Assembly: GCA_036405195.1 (NCBI GenBank) | Contig: DASWYB010000066.1 | Span: forward strand, 1 to 23,736 | Origin: DASWYB01 sp036405195 | GTDB taxonomy: Bacteria; Patescibacteriota; UBA1384; 2-12-FULL-50-11; DASWYB01 | Direction of reading: 5' to 3' | Length of the DNA: 23,736 bases | Shown here: one piece after another, positions 6,616-15,381 of the stretch | How positions within the stretch are numbered: position 1 is the first letter of the stretch | Layout of the letters: every line of letters begins with the position of its first letter | Program-made: the position numbers and the translations under genes | Notes under the pieces: generated by a model | Database searches by the model: none | Told to the model about the DNA's origin: nothing | Seen by the model: the letters and a program-made list of their open reading frames with translations, nothing else

Positions 6616-8030
6616 GAGGCCGCCTTTTGAAGTGTGACAAAGAGAGTAAAATCGTTTGGTGTCGCTGATTTTTCATTCGTGATAGCGGCCCCTTTGAGTA
6701 CAGCTTCTTTTTTTAAGGCTTCGGTTAAACTACCCAAATCATCACTCGATAGAAGACTTCCTTTAATAGTGTAGGTAGACTTGTCTGCTGAATAACTGAT
6801 ATCCCGAATGGTGACCTTCGAGTTATTTAGGGTTGTCGCGAGAATACTGGAGACTTCTCCAGTGGTGAGATGACGTTCCTGCTTTGCTTTTAGCAAGCGT
6901 TCAACCCGTTGATTAAATTGGGTGACGGATTCAGCAAGGCTGGTAGTCTCACGGGTCGCACGTTCTTTAATGGCGTCAGGGTAGGCTGTTTGATGACGCT
7001 GATAAAAACCAATTGCCCCATAAAAGGCGATGGTGAGATACGTGATGACACCGAGTATAACGACGCTCCCAAGGATCATTGATTGTAAAAGACCAATTTG
7101 ACGGGTTGTCTCTGTTGCATCCAGTATTTCGGTTGGCATGAGAACGAGAGGGACCGGTGAAGAAAGGAGGCCGACAAGAGGGATATAGACCGCAAAGTTT
7201 TGCTGAGGGTTGTTTATGTAGAGGGCTTTTTCAATCGGTGCCACCGTTGTAGGGAGGAGAAATGATTCAATTTGTTTACTCATTGCATCAGAGTACGCAG
7301 AAGGTAAAATAACAATCTGTGCAATTTTTTCTCCCGGGCTGGCAATGTTTTTTTCGTAATACGTTCGAATATTTTCTAATTGTCGGTAACACTTGGTGTC
7401 TGTAATTGCCGTATGGATCGTAGTCGAAAAGTGAGTCACCGTATTATGAACGATTGCAATCGAGAGGTCTTGTCCCGTACTTGTTCCCAGAACCATGGTT
7501 GGTCCGGTATTGGGCACAGAAAAGAGCTGGGCCATACCAAATGATAAAGGCATAAACTTTACGGGTGTCCATCCAAGTAAATTGGTAGTTTCCAGAATGC
7601 TTGTAATGATCTCTTTCGGATATGCGACAACTAAGACTCGTTGTGTCGCTGAAGTTCGTGTTGCTCCTGGAGTTTTGAGAGACACCACATCATAGTAAAC
7701 TTGTGAGGCTGGAATAGGTAAAAAGTTTTCCCATTGATGCTCCAAAACAGTTGTCAGTTCCTTATCTTTCAGCTGGCTTGGCATTTCGATTATTTTCATG
7801 AATGCCTGATCTTCAGGTAGTCCAATTACAAGACTTTTGCCACTAATTTTTTTTGGCTGCGCCAAATCTACCGCTTGGGTAATCACCTGGCTTACTTTTT
7901 CTGGGTCGACAATTCGACCCATATGGACGCAGCCTTCTGGGAGGGCAACGCTGACACGATTAATCCCCCGTCCACTTTGAGACAGGAGGCTAAGTTCGTT
8001 ATCTCGGTACGTTAGTGCAAAAACAGGCAA
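6612..8030 (-). CDS. PilM-PilN fusion (GspL-like) assembly platform protein
   Basis: This 472-residue protein joins two roles usually split between genes. Residues about 1-300 resemble the actin-like cytoplasmic PilM domain, including QWENFLPIP near residue 100, which matches the family's YIPFP-type motif. A TM helix follows at about 314-338. Residues about 345-472 form a coiled coil and a PilN-type ferredoxin-like domain. GspL of type II secretion has the same order, so this could equally be called GspL-like. The start codon is TTG at 8028-8030, chosen because a strong AAAGGAGG sits just upstream and no ATG is available in frame nearby. It is the first gene of the operon and overlaps pilO by four bases. 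The canonical N-terminal PilN peptide that binds PilM would be unnecessary in a fusion. Confidence 0.85.
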   Translation of the reverse strand: MPVFALTYRDNELSLLSQSGRGINRVSVALPEGCVHMGRIVDPEKVSQVITQAVDLAQPKKISGKSLVIGLPEDQAFMKIIEMPSQLKDKELTTVLEHQWENFLPIPASQVYYDVVSLKTPGATRTSATQRVLVVAYPKEIITSILETTNLLGWTPVKFMPLSFGMAQLFSVPNTGPTMVLGTSTGQDLSIAIVHNTVTHFSTTIHTAITDTKCYRQLENIRTYYEKNIASPGEKIAQIVILPSAYSDAMSKQIESFLLPTTVAPIEKALYINNPQQNFAVYIPLVGLLSSPVPLVLMPTEILDATETTRQIGLLQSMILGSVVILGVITYLTIAFYGAIGFYQRHQTAYPDAIKERATRETTSLAESVTQFNQRVERLLKAKQERHLTTGEVSSILATTLNNSKVTIRDISYSADKSTYTIKGSLLSSDDLGSLTEALKKEAVLKGAAITNEKSATPNDFTLFVTLQKAAS

Positions 8031-8033
8031 GCC

Positions 8034-8042
8034 CCTCCTTTA
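8034..8042 (-). promoter_or_regulatory. Strong ribosome-binding site supporting the TTG start of pilMN
   Basis: Reading the minus strand, AAAGGAGGG lies a few bases upstream of TTG at 8028-8030. This fixes the unusual start codon for the fused pilMN gene. Confidence 0.8.
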
Positions 8043-8070
8043 CTTCAACTCCTTCTTTTCTCTCAATACG

Positions 8071-8103
8071 AAGAAAGCAGAAGTCCCCTCTTTACCTACT
8101 ATA
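8071..8103 (-). promoter_or_regulatory. TATAGTAG promoter/leader motif of the pilMN operon, shared with the pilB operon
   Basis: On the minus strand this reads TATAGTAGGTAAAGAGG and then a GGACTTCTGCTTT segment. The leader at 16993-17023 reads TATAGTAGATAAGAGG and then AACTCTTCGCTTT. The first half would act as a -10 element. No good -35 is visible, and a second TATAAT lies further upstream (8130-8135), so the exact start is uncertain. Confidence 0.45.
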
Positions 8104-8197
8104 GCGCAGGCCGTGCGTGCGCGCTACCCATTATAAGCGCCTACTTTTTGTTTGGATGGTTTGCTTTTGGATGTGTATTCTGAGGGTGTAACAAGAC

Positions 8198-11100
8198 TTA
8201 AGGAGTTGAGTCGTAGTAGGCTTCTCCGGTAAGCGGGTTAGATGACAGGGTTAGCGTGGTAATTAATGCATCCATACCTTTTGTGTACTCCCTCTGTAGG
8301 TTTCCGATCGCAACGATTGTTCCCGTGCCCGTGAGTGCAACATGGTCATACTGCCGCTGATCATTCGTAAACGGTCCATAGGTTCCATCAGTGTTGAAAG
8401 AGGTATTTACATCTCCAGCAGAGGTGTATGCGCGAACCGTTGCATTAGAATAATCGGTATAACCAATTGCAATGAGCTGATTCGTGTTCGTGACAGTGAG
8501 CCCGGTTACAAAGTCGCTGTCATACCCGTAAAGTAGATGGTTATACGTTGTCATCCCGCTGCGTCCATTTTCACCCCATGCACAATTGGACGTACTGCTA
8601 CATAACTGCCCTTGGCCATTATACTTGCGTATTACCCACTGGGTATACGGCCCGCCTTCCCAAACTTGTGCTCCACCAGCATAGATGTTTCCTGTCGCAT
8701 CGACTGCTAACGCATTTAAACCAGCCCAGTTACGGGTATAGAGCTCTTCCTGGTAGGGAACTGGGTTTCCATTCCCATCGAAGCCGACTCCTGTCCGATA
8801 CACTGTTACCTGTTTTTCATAGGTAACGATGCCGTCACCATCGAAGCTTGTATCCAGTATCCCTGTAGCCGTATATTTTCGAAGATGCCAGAAACCATTC
8901 ATGGTTCCCTGTTGAGGATTAGAGGTGAATGCTGTCCCTCCAAGATAAAGGTTTCCTTGTGTGTCAATCACAATATCGCTTGGTGCATATTGGGAAGGTG
9001 CGTTACTATCTTTGCTAATTGATCCCGACCCATTCGTTCCCCAAGCTCCACATGGCCCTGTACTCGTATTACAGAGAACACCATTATTTGAATACTTACT
9101 AATGAACCATCGAGAATCATACGATCGATCTTCTTTTGCCAACATGTAGATATTGTTGTTGCTATCAATCCGGAGACGAAGGGCGCCAACATTGAGTGGA
9201 GCAGTTAGAGAACCATTCGACCCGAATGTCTGTACTCGCGTACCGTTGGAAGCATATTTATAAACCATAACATAGGGGCTTGCATTGGAATTTGCCCCAA
9301 CTGCCATTGCTACAAAAAGATTTTTGTTTCCATCGACGGCAATGGTTGGTTTTGTCAGTCTGGTCGAAGGCAGGGTTATCTTAATCATGCTCGTACCATT
9401 GTCTCCCCAAGGTGTGGTGCTCTGGTAGCATGATGCATTGGCACAGAATTGTCCCGTTTTGCTATATTTACGGATGAAAACGTTTGAGAGGCCATAATTA
9501 TCTGAGTAACCCGCCATGTACACGTCACCAGAACTATCGGTTGCAACTCCCGTGCCATAATCATTAAAAGGTGGGTCAATCTCGCTAGAATCGTCTAAGC
9601 TGACGCACCCTTTGTCGGCTGGGTAGTCAGTTAACCCATCGCCGTCATTATCTCTGCCGTCTCGGCAAGCAGGTAATATTCCCGCGACAATAACTGGCTC
9701 AGGAGCGAGTGTTTTTACGAGTCGGGCATTGTAGTTTGGGTCGGCGGGATTTGGCACGTCAGTTGTAATGCCGTAAATATAGTATTTTCCGGGGCTAAGA
9801 TTGGTTGGAATGCGCCAGAGACAGCTAGAAAAAGTGCCTTCGGGTGCTGCTGCACAGTTGCTAGTTGTGATCGCGGTTCCCCCTGTGGTGGTAGCCGTTG
9901 TCGCGTAATAAAATGCTGCGGTAACTGTTTCCTCGGGGTCGTTCAGGGAATAGCGAATCTGGTAACTGGCACAACAGTTCGTTTCTTGGTTAACGGTGTC
10001 GTTTATTCCGTCTGGATCATGGATTGCAAGTGTGGCAATTGCATTTGTTCCCGCATCGACGGACGAGATGCGAACAAAGCCAGGGGCATATGCACGAGTT
10101 GTTCGACCGTATGTGTCGCCCGTCACCACGCCGTAGACCCAATAGTCACCGAGCGGTAGCTGTGAGACATCCCAGCTACACGTCTGGTTTTGCCCCTGAA
10201 TCGAAACATCGGTACAACCCGAAATGAGCGTGCCATTATAGTTGTATGCATCTTTATCATAGTAGAAACTGACTTTAACAGGGTCATCGTCACTTAGATT
10301 AAAAGTAATAGTAACTGTTTTTTGCGCACTTGGGACGGTAGGCGTCCCTGCCGGTTGTGTGACGGATAGTTGAGGCGCGGTATTGTTTGTAACAGTGACT
10401 TTCCCTACTGAATAGGTCGACGTATTGTTTTGTGCGCCGTTCGTCTGGCCGTAGATGAAATATGTGCCATTGGGTACTCCGGCTGTTGCCCAATTGCACG
10501 AAAGATTACCCTCTGGGATACCTTGGCATCCTGACACCGAACCGCTCGTACCATTGCTGCTGTTTGTATCGGTATCATAAAACAAATTAGCCGTAACGGT
10601 TTGTCCTGTATTGCCATCATAATCGTCTGATAATTGATAGGTAATAGAGTATGAAGAACCTGCGGTACTCGTCACAATGTCGGGAGTTTCATTGGCTGGT
10701 CGGGTAATCGTAAAGGCTGGTGTTCCAACAGGCAGAATCGTTAGTTTTCCCAGAGAGAAAGCGGAGACTGTGGGATTAACGTTATCGGTCGCTTCACCAT
10801 AAATATAGTAATCACCCGGGGTTATATTTGCCGGTATAAGCCAGTTGCAGGACCCAGGGACGCCGGGTAGAGGTATCGAACAGGAACCAGTAATTTCTAC
10901 TTTTGAAGAGGAAGAAGTATTTTGAGGGGTGTAGTAGAAACGGGCTGTCAGTACATCATCGACTTGGCTATCAGTTAAGAGGTAAGAAACAGTATATGTT
11001 TGCCCTGCAACGGCCCGTGCACCTTTGCTGTCGGGGAGTTCTATGGAAAGGGTTGGCGGTGTATTGGTCGGATCTGTGGGAATCTTGTTACATGCAAAAG

Positions 11101-11497
11101 ACTCATCATAACTTCCTGCTATCGTATCACCCGTGATTGGATCGATATCGACTTGATAAGAGCGGCAAACTGCTAGGCTATGTTGTTTGTAGGGGACATA
11201 TGTTTGGGCATTCACCGTTAGGCTGTTACTCTCATTATTTGTTAAGGCGATATCAACGGCCCCAGTGGTGAGGGCGTAGCTTTCTGATCGATAGTTGCTG
11301 TCGCTACGATATTTCGCAATGGCATGGTTAAGAGCGCCATTCCCCAAGGTGATGGCTTTTCGTAAATTCTGTTCGCGAGTTGCCTGAGCCGTTGTGAGAA
11401 AAGAGAGGGAAAAAACAGTTCCTAAGAGAGCGAGCATGAGACCCGTTATTGTTAAAAAGGCAACAATTGAAGATCCAGGATAGTGTTGTTTAATCAT
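8198..11497 (-). CDS. Giant PilX/GspK-like minor pseudopilin with Ig-like repeats and a beta-propeller
   Basis: I place the start at the ATG at 11495-11497 (1,099 residues). It gives a short class III leader, MIKQHYPG before SSIVAFLTI, and an 8-base ATGATTAA overlap with the upstream stop, like the overlap one gene earlier. An ATG at 11519-11521 is the alternative. The hydrophobic helix lacks Glu at +5, as in GspK/PilX-type tip proteins. Four Ig-like repeats follow (about 147-607), each with a Cys pair and Trp (for example SGCQGIPEGNLSCNW) and a YYIYG strand. Next comes an acidic, calcium-loop-like DNDGDGLTD. About seven propeller-type repeats (650-1090) each have a GNxY..G strand and an xRKYxxxG strand. 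The protein is probably displayed at or near the pilus tip as an adhesin. The ordinary family member is under 250 residues, so the C-terminal 900 residues are an accretion. Ligand unknown. Confidence 0.8.
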   Translation of the reverse strand: MIKQHYPGSSIVAFLTITGLMLALLGTVFSLSFLTTAQATREQNLRKAITLGNGALNHAIAKYRSDSNYRSESYALTTGAVDIALTNNESNSLTVNAQTYVPYKQHSLAVCRSYQVDIDPITGDTIAGSYDESFACNKIPTDPTNTPPTLSIELPDSKGARAVAGQTYTVSYLLTDSQVDDVLTARFYYTPQNTSSSSKVEITGSCSIPLPGVPGSCNWLIPANITPGDYYIYGEATDNVNPTVSAFSLGKLTILPVGTPAFTITRPANETPDIVTSTAGSSYSITYQLSDDYDGNTGQTVTANLFYDTDTNSSNGTSGSVSGCQGIPEGNLSCNWATAGVPNGTYFIYGQTNGAQNNTSTYSVGKVTVTNNTAPQLSVTQPAGTPTVPSAQKTVTITFNLSDDDPVKVSFYYDKDAYNYNGTLISGCTDVSIQGQNQTCSWDVSQLPLGDYWVYGVVTGDTYGRTTRAYAPGFVRISSVDAGTNAIATLAIHDPDGINDTVNQETNCCASYQIRYSLNDPEETVTAAFYYATTATTTGGTAITTSNCAAAPEGTFSSCLWRIPTNLSPGKYYIYGITTDVPNPADPNYNARLVKTLAPEPVIVAGILPACRDGRDNDGDGLTDYPADKGCVSLDDSSEIDPPFNDYGTGVATDSSGDVYMAGYSDNYGLSNVFIRKYSKTGQFCANASCYQSTTPWGDNGTSMIKITLPSTRLTKPTIAVDGNKNLFVAMAVGANSNASPYVMVYKYASNGTRVQTFGSNGSLTAPLNVGALRLRIDSNNNIYMLAKEDRSYDSRWFISKYSNNGVLCNTSTGPCGAWGTNGSGSISKDSNAPSQYAPSDIVIDTQGNLYLGGTAFTSNPQQGTMNGFWHLRKYTATGILDTSFDGDGIVTYEKQVTVYRTGVGFDGNGNPVPYQEELYTRNWAGLNALAVDATGNIYAGGAQVWEGGPYTQWVIRKYNGQGQLCSSTSNCAWGENGRSGMTTYNHLLYGYDSDFVTGLTVTNTNQLIAIGYTDYSNATVRAYTSAGDVNTSFNTDGTYGPFTNDQRQYDHVALTGTGTIVAIGNLQREYTKGMDALITTLTLSSNPLTGEAYYDSTP

Positions 11498-12044
11498 TGC
11501 GTGCCACCATGGTTTGCTCATTGGTGCGGGTTACGGTCCGATTGCCATCTAACATTTGTTGTGTCAGTTTAACGGTGACTTCACGACGAGTTTTAACGGT
11601 CTGTGTAAAGAGAAGTTCCGATACGTTCGAAAGAAGCGTTTGGTCTGTTGCTGCTCGAGCTGAAACAGGATCTGTTTTGACTTGCTCTCGTAGCTTTCCA
11701 TTTTCTAAGGTATAAATCACGTAGTCAAAGTTATTGGAGCAACGAGAGCCATCTGATTTAACACTATGGAGCTTCATAATTAAGGTCGTCGCATTGGCCG
11801 TATAGAGGGGTTGGCTACTGAGTTCAGGATACTCAGTAGGAAAAGTAGCGGCAAGTCGAACATGACGATCTATACGGTTGAATATTTCTAAGAATGAACT
11901 GACCCGATGCTGGGCATTACTGACGAACGTAAAGTTTTGGAGGCCAGTAATCGAGGCGTTAAGTAAAATAACCGAAATAAATGAAGTTATTGCTAACCCA
12001 ACCATTACTTCAATTAAAGTAAATCCTGCCTGACGCTTAGTCAT
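11490..12044 (-). CDS. Minor prepilin, PilW/GspJ-like
   Basis: The start is ATG at 12042-12044 (184 residues), because GGAAGGG lies 8 bases upstream. A TTG two codons earlier would sit almost on that site. The leader MTKRQAG is followed by FTLIEVMVGLAITSF, a textbook prepilin cleavage/methylation site with Glu at +5. The remainder is a beta-rich globular domain with a Cys near the middle and ends NEQTMVARND. Length and order (between pilV-like and the PilX-like gene) match PilW/GspJ, which helps prime pilus assembly. The start overlaps the pilV-like stop by 8 bases (ATGACTAA), indicating coupled translation. The prepilin peptidase needed to process it is not in this window. Confidence 0.85.
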   Translation of the reverse strand: MTKRQAGFTLIEVMVGLAITSFISVILLNASITGLQNFTFVSNAQHRVSSFLEIFNRIDRHVRLAATFPTEYPELSSQPLYTANATTLIMKLHSVKSDGSRCSNNFDYVIYTLENGKLREQVKTDPVSARAATDQTLLSNVSELLFTQTVKTRREVTVKLTQQMLDGNRTVTRTNEQTMVARND

Positions 12045-12438
12045 TTGCAATTCCCTTCCGGGTTAGCTCGTATTCGGCGCTGGTGCGGAGCATATGGTTG
12101 TTATTTTTCCATTCCAGGAGGTATTGAAGAATCTTTACCCCATTCTTTTCTACGATTGTGCGGGTCATAATTGCTTCGGGCAACTGTGAAAGAGTGGATT
12201 TTGTGGCCGAGTTAAACTGTTTAGTACCAACGCTAAGTTCTGTGTCTTCGTAATCTCGTTGAGAGTCTTCTTCTGAGGTCGTGGCAATAATCCCCAGTGC
12301 AATTGTCTTTTGACTTGAATTAATGCTCATTTGGCTTGTCTGAATAAAAGAGACAGATACTAAGAGTAGTAAAACAACGACAATCGCCGCAGTGATCATG
12401 CTTTCTATAAGGATTGATCCGGACAGTTTTTTATACAT
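12037..12438 (-). CDS. Minor prepilin, PilV/GspI-like
   Basis: This is a 133-residue protein. The leader MYKKLSG is followed by SILIESMITAAIVVVLLLL, so cleavage would expose Ser rather than Phe, with Glu at +5. The short C-terminal domain is charged and has no Cys. Position downstream of pilC and just before the pilW-like gene fits PilV/GspI. The ribosome-binding site is weak (AGAAGAAGAG). A TTGACA with a poor -10 lies in the 41-base gap from pilC and might give some independent transcription, but I do not rely on it. Confidence 0.82.
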   Translation of the reverse strand: MYKKLSGSILIESMITAAIVVVLLLLVSVSFIQTSQMSINSSQKTIALGIIATTSEEDSQRDYEDTELSVGTKQFNSATKSTLSQLPEAIMTRTIVEKNGVKILQYLLEWKNNNHMLRTSAEYELTRKGIAND

Positions 12439-12479
12439 ACTCTTCTTCTAGGTTACTGGTCTCTCATTGGACTGTCAAT

Positions 12480-13682
12480 TTAAGAAGCGCCTTGGAGGTT
12501 GCCAACAAATTGATAAATTGGAACCATAATAGTAATCACCACTCCACCAACCAACAGACCGATAAAGAGTGTCATCATTGGCTCAAGGAGGCTGGTAAAG
12601 TTTTTAAGGGCCGAGTCAAGTTGGCCTTCATAGTGGTGCCCTAAACCTTCGAAAATAGCCGCGACCTTACCTGATCGCTCACCAACGGCAACCAAAGCGA
12701 CGAAGGTCCGGGGGAGTGAGCTGGTTTGGAGAGACTGACTCAGTGAGATACCACTCGCAAGTTTCTCGGCGGTTGATTCAAGTTCTTGACGCAGACGTTG
12801 GTTTTTGAGAGTCCCAGCCGCAATTTTAAAGGCATATTGAATCGGGACACCTGCGTTAAGAAGTAATGCTAACGTAGACGAAAGACGGGAAAGATCGAGA
12901 TTAAGAATAATGGGCTTAATAAGGGGTGTAATAGTTGAAAGGTGACTAATGAATTTTTTACCTTGTGCCGTGCGAATATACGTGAGAATTCCTGCGATAA
13001 GAAGCATCACCCCACTTAAAATGGGGATGGGATAGCTGCTCAATGTGTTGCTCAAGGAGACTAACATGCGTGTTGCAAAGGGAAGCTCGGTATCAATTTG
13101 AGCAAATACTTTCGTGATCTGTGGCAAAACAAAGAACCCTAATACTACTCCAAGACCGACTAACGAAGCTAAAATAAAAGCGGGATAAAGAAGAGCGCTT
13201 TTTACTTGGCTTAAGGTCCGTTGATCTTTCTCAATACTCGATGCCAAACTATTCATGACTTCCGACAATTCGCCTGAGTTTTCGCCCGCTTCAATCAAGG
13301 AAATGTACACAGAATCAAATAAGTTTGGATAGTGAGCCAACGCTTTTGATAGAGCCGTACCTTGCTCTAAATCGTTGCGGATTGATGTGTAAAAACTGGC
13401 TGCTGATTTGCTTGAGCTATCTTGTTCCACAATTGTTACAGCTTCTCCAAGAGAAATGCCTGAGCTCAAGAGGACGGCAATGTTTTGCGTGAAGCTGATT
13501 TTATCGCGTTGATTAAGAGGGGTACTTCGATTGATACGCCGGACGGTTGTTTCGGTAATATCAATAATAAAATACTTGTTCTGTTGCAGGAACTTCGCAA
13601 CTTCATTCCGGTTGGCTGCGGCCATAAGTTTGGTGAATCGCTTGCCAGTTGGATCTAAAACAGTGTAACGAAAATTAGGCAT
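12480..13682 (-). CDS. pilC: Type IV pilus inner-membrane platform protein PilC (GspF family)
   Basis: At 400 residues this is the normal family length, with two repeated GspF domains. The N-terminal one follows the opening MPNFRYTVLDPTGKR and contains AVLLSSGISLGEAV and FDSVYISLIEAGENSGEL (about 115-140). The second contains LALLLNAGVPIQYAFKIA and FVALVAVGERSGKV (about 270-360). Three membrane helices are visible near 165-190, 215-235 and 370-395. PilC couples motor rotation to pilin insertion. Only a poor ribosome-binding site precedes the ATG (AAAGAGAA, 11 bases away), so translation may depend on read-through from pilB, whose stop is 17 bases upstream. Confidence 0.95.
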   Translation of the reverse strand: MPNFRYTVLDPTGKRFTKLMAAANRNEVAKFLQQNKYFIIDITETTVRRINRSTPLNQRDKISFTQNIAVLLSSGISLGEAVTIVEQDSSSKSAASFYTSIRNDLEQGTALSKALAHYPNLFDSVYISLIEAGENSGELSEVMNSLASSIEKDQRTLSQVKSALLYPAFILASLVGLGVVLGFFVLPQITKVFAQIDTELPFATRMLVSLSNTLSSYPIPILSGVMLLIAGILTYIRTAQGKKFISHLSTITPLIKPIILNLDLSRLSSTLALLLNAGVPIQYAFKIAAGTLKNQRLRQELESTAEKLASGISLSQSLQTSSLPRTFVALVAVGERSGKVAAIFEGLGHHYEGQLDSALKNFTSLLEPMMTLFIGLLVGGVVITIMVPIYQFVGNLQGAS

Positions 13683-13699
13683 GAGTGATCACATTCTCT

Positions 13700-15379
13700 T
13701 TAATTTTGGCGTCCGACTTCACGCAATACTTCTTGAATTGTTGTCAGTCCTGAACCAGCTTTTGCAATGCCGTCCTGTAGCATGGTATACATACCTTCTT
13801 TAATAGCTTCGGTCCGGAGAATATCATTATTTGGATGGGCCACAATTAACTTATTAACGGTTTCGTTTACTAATAAGACTTCATGAATGCCGAGCCGTCC
13901 TTTGTATCCATCGCTGCAGTCGCTACAGCCTTGGGGAGTAAAGAAGGTTTTTGATCGTATCTCGTCGGCGGAGAATCGAGTTAGATTCACGAGCTCCTCT
14001 ACTTCCGCGTCAGTGAGTTGAACCGGGGTAGCGCACTTGGAGCAGAGGAGCCGGACGAGCCGTTGTGCAACAACCACTCGAATAGTGGCGGCTAACAGAA
14101 ATGGTTCAACGCCAAGATCAATCAAGCGAGGAATAGAAGATGTCGCATCGTTGGTATGGAGAGTTGAGAGAACTAAGTGACCGGTAAGGGCGGCGTTAAT
14201 GCTAATGTCTGCCGTTTCTTGGTCTCGAATTTCACCTACCATGATGATATTTGGGTCATGACGTAGGAGTGCTCGTAATCCCGAAGCAAAATCTAGTCCA
14301 CTCGCAGGGTTGACTTGGGTCTGAGAAATACGTGGCACGCTGTATTCAACGGGATCTTCAATAGTTGCAATTTTTACTTCCGGCTTATTGAGACGTTCAA
14401 TTAAGCTGTAGAGCGTTGTGGTTTTCCCTGATCCGGTAGGTCCGGTTAACAGAATAATCCCGTTGGTTCGTTGAATCTCTCGAACAATAATTTCGATATT
14501 ATGGGGTGCAAAACCGAGCTCTTCGAGAGTCTGAGTTTTGCTAGTTTCAGAGAGGAGACGCATAACCACGTTCTCAGCGTAGAAGGCTGGTAAAATCGAT
14601 ACGCGGACTGCGACCTTGTTGCCAATATGTTCATATTTAAACCGACCATCTTGAGGAAGTCGGTGTTCGTCAATTTTTAAGTTCGATAAGTATTTAATAC
14701 GGGCAACAATCGCTTCTTGTACTTTTTTGTCGAGAACCAGAATATCGTGGAGCAGGCCGTCGATTCGGAACCGGACAAGACTATTTGTTTCTTGGCCTTC
14801 AATGTGGACGTCACTGGCATTCTGAACGATGGCATATTCCATAATTGTGTCGAGCATCTTAATCGTTGGCACGTCTTCGGCCAGCTTGGTTAGGTCTGTT
14901 CCAATATCATCGACGCGGTTAAGGATCTTTTTCAGATCAGTATTAATATCACGCTTATACTGAGCTAACCCGATTGTGATTTGATCGGGAAAAGCGTAAT
15001 GAGGACGGACGATCAGCCCTGTCTTTTTCTCGATAAAGTTAATAATCTCGAAATCGGTTGGGTCCGCCATGGCCAAATGGAGCTCGGTAGCATTTTTGTC
15101 AAATGGCACAATCTGGTGAGCAACGGCAGACTCTTCTGAAATGAGGTCGAGAACCTCTGTTGCGATAGTACGACCTTTGAGAGGGGTATATTCAACGCCC
15201 AGAGATTCGGCAATGACTTCTCCTAATTTATCTTCTGAAATAAAGCTTTTAAAAATCAGAGTATCGACAAACGATTTACCAAGGGAAGGCGCGAGTAAAA
15301 CAGCCGATTCAATCTGCTCTTTCGTTAAGAGCTTTTCGGTCCACAGAAGATGTTGAATGGCTGCGTCATCAAGTCTCAT
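13700..15379 (-). CDS. pilB: Type IV pilus extension ATPase PilB
   Basis: This 559-residue hexameric motor powers pilus extension at the cytoplasmic face. It contains the MshEN/GspE N-terminal domain (about 35-135, with GVEYTPL and HLAMADPTD). Walker A GPTGSGKT is at 313-320, the Asp box EDPVEY at 341-346, Walker B IIMVGEIRD at 378-386 and the His box HLVLSTLHTN at 401-410. Zinc ligands are C446, C449, C485 and C488 with the usual long spacing. It starts 2 bases after the stop of the DNRLRE-domain gene and is followed by pilC, the standard pair. This copy has the more canonical domain set of the two ATPases here, so the pilB name fits it best. Confidence 0.94.
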   Translation of the reverse strand: MRLDDAAIQHLLWTEKLLTKEQIESAVLLAPSLGKSFVDTLIFKSFISEDKLGEVIAESLGVEYTPLKGRTIATEVLDLISEESAVAHQIVPFDKNATELHLAMADPTDFEIINFIEKKTGLIVRPHYAFPDQITIGLAQYKRDINTDLKKILNRVDDIGTDLTKLAEDVPTIKMLDTIMEYAIVQNASDVHIEGQETNSLVRFRIDGLLHDILVLDKKVQEAIVARIKYLSNLKIDEHRLPQDGRFKYEHIGNKVAVRVSILPAFYAENVVMRLLSETSKTQTLEELGFAPHNIEIIVREIQRTNGIILLTGPTGSGKTTTLYSLIERLNKPEVKIATIEDPVEYSVPRISQTQVNPASGLDFASGLRALLRHDPNIIMVGEIRDQETADISINAALTGHLVLSTLHTNDATSSIPRLIDLGVEPFLLAATIRVVVAQRLVRLLCSKCATPVQLTDAEVEELVNLTRFSADEIRSKTFFTPQGCSDCSDGYKGRLGIHEVLLVNETVNKLIVAHPNNDILRTEAIKEGMYTMLQDGIAKAGSGLTTIQEVLREVGRQN

Positions 15380-15381
15380 AT

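Noticed and set aside
8130..8135. TATAAT on the minus strand as the pilMN promoter
   Set aside because: The hexamer is perfect but has no -35 or TG extension at a proper distance; it is mentioned only as an alternative to the TATAGTAG motif.
12450..12478. TTGACA with a -10-like TAACCT between pilC and the pilV-like gene
   Set aside because: The -35 is perfect and spacing is 17, but the -10 matches poorly and the gap is only 41 bases within a tight operon; not enough for a promoter call.
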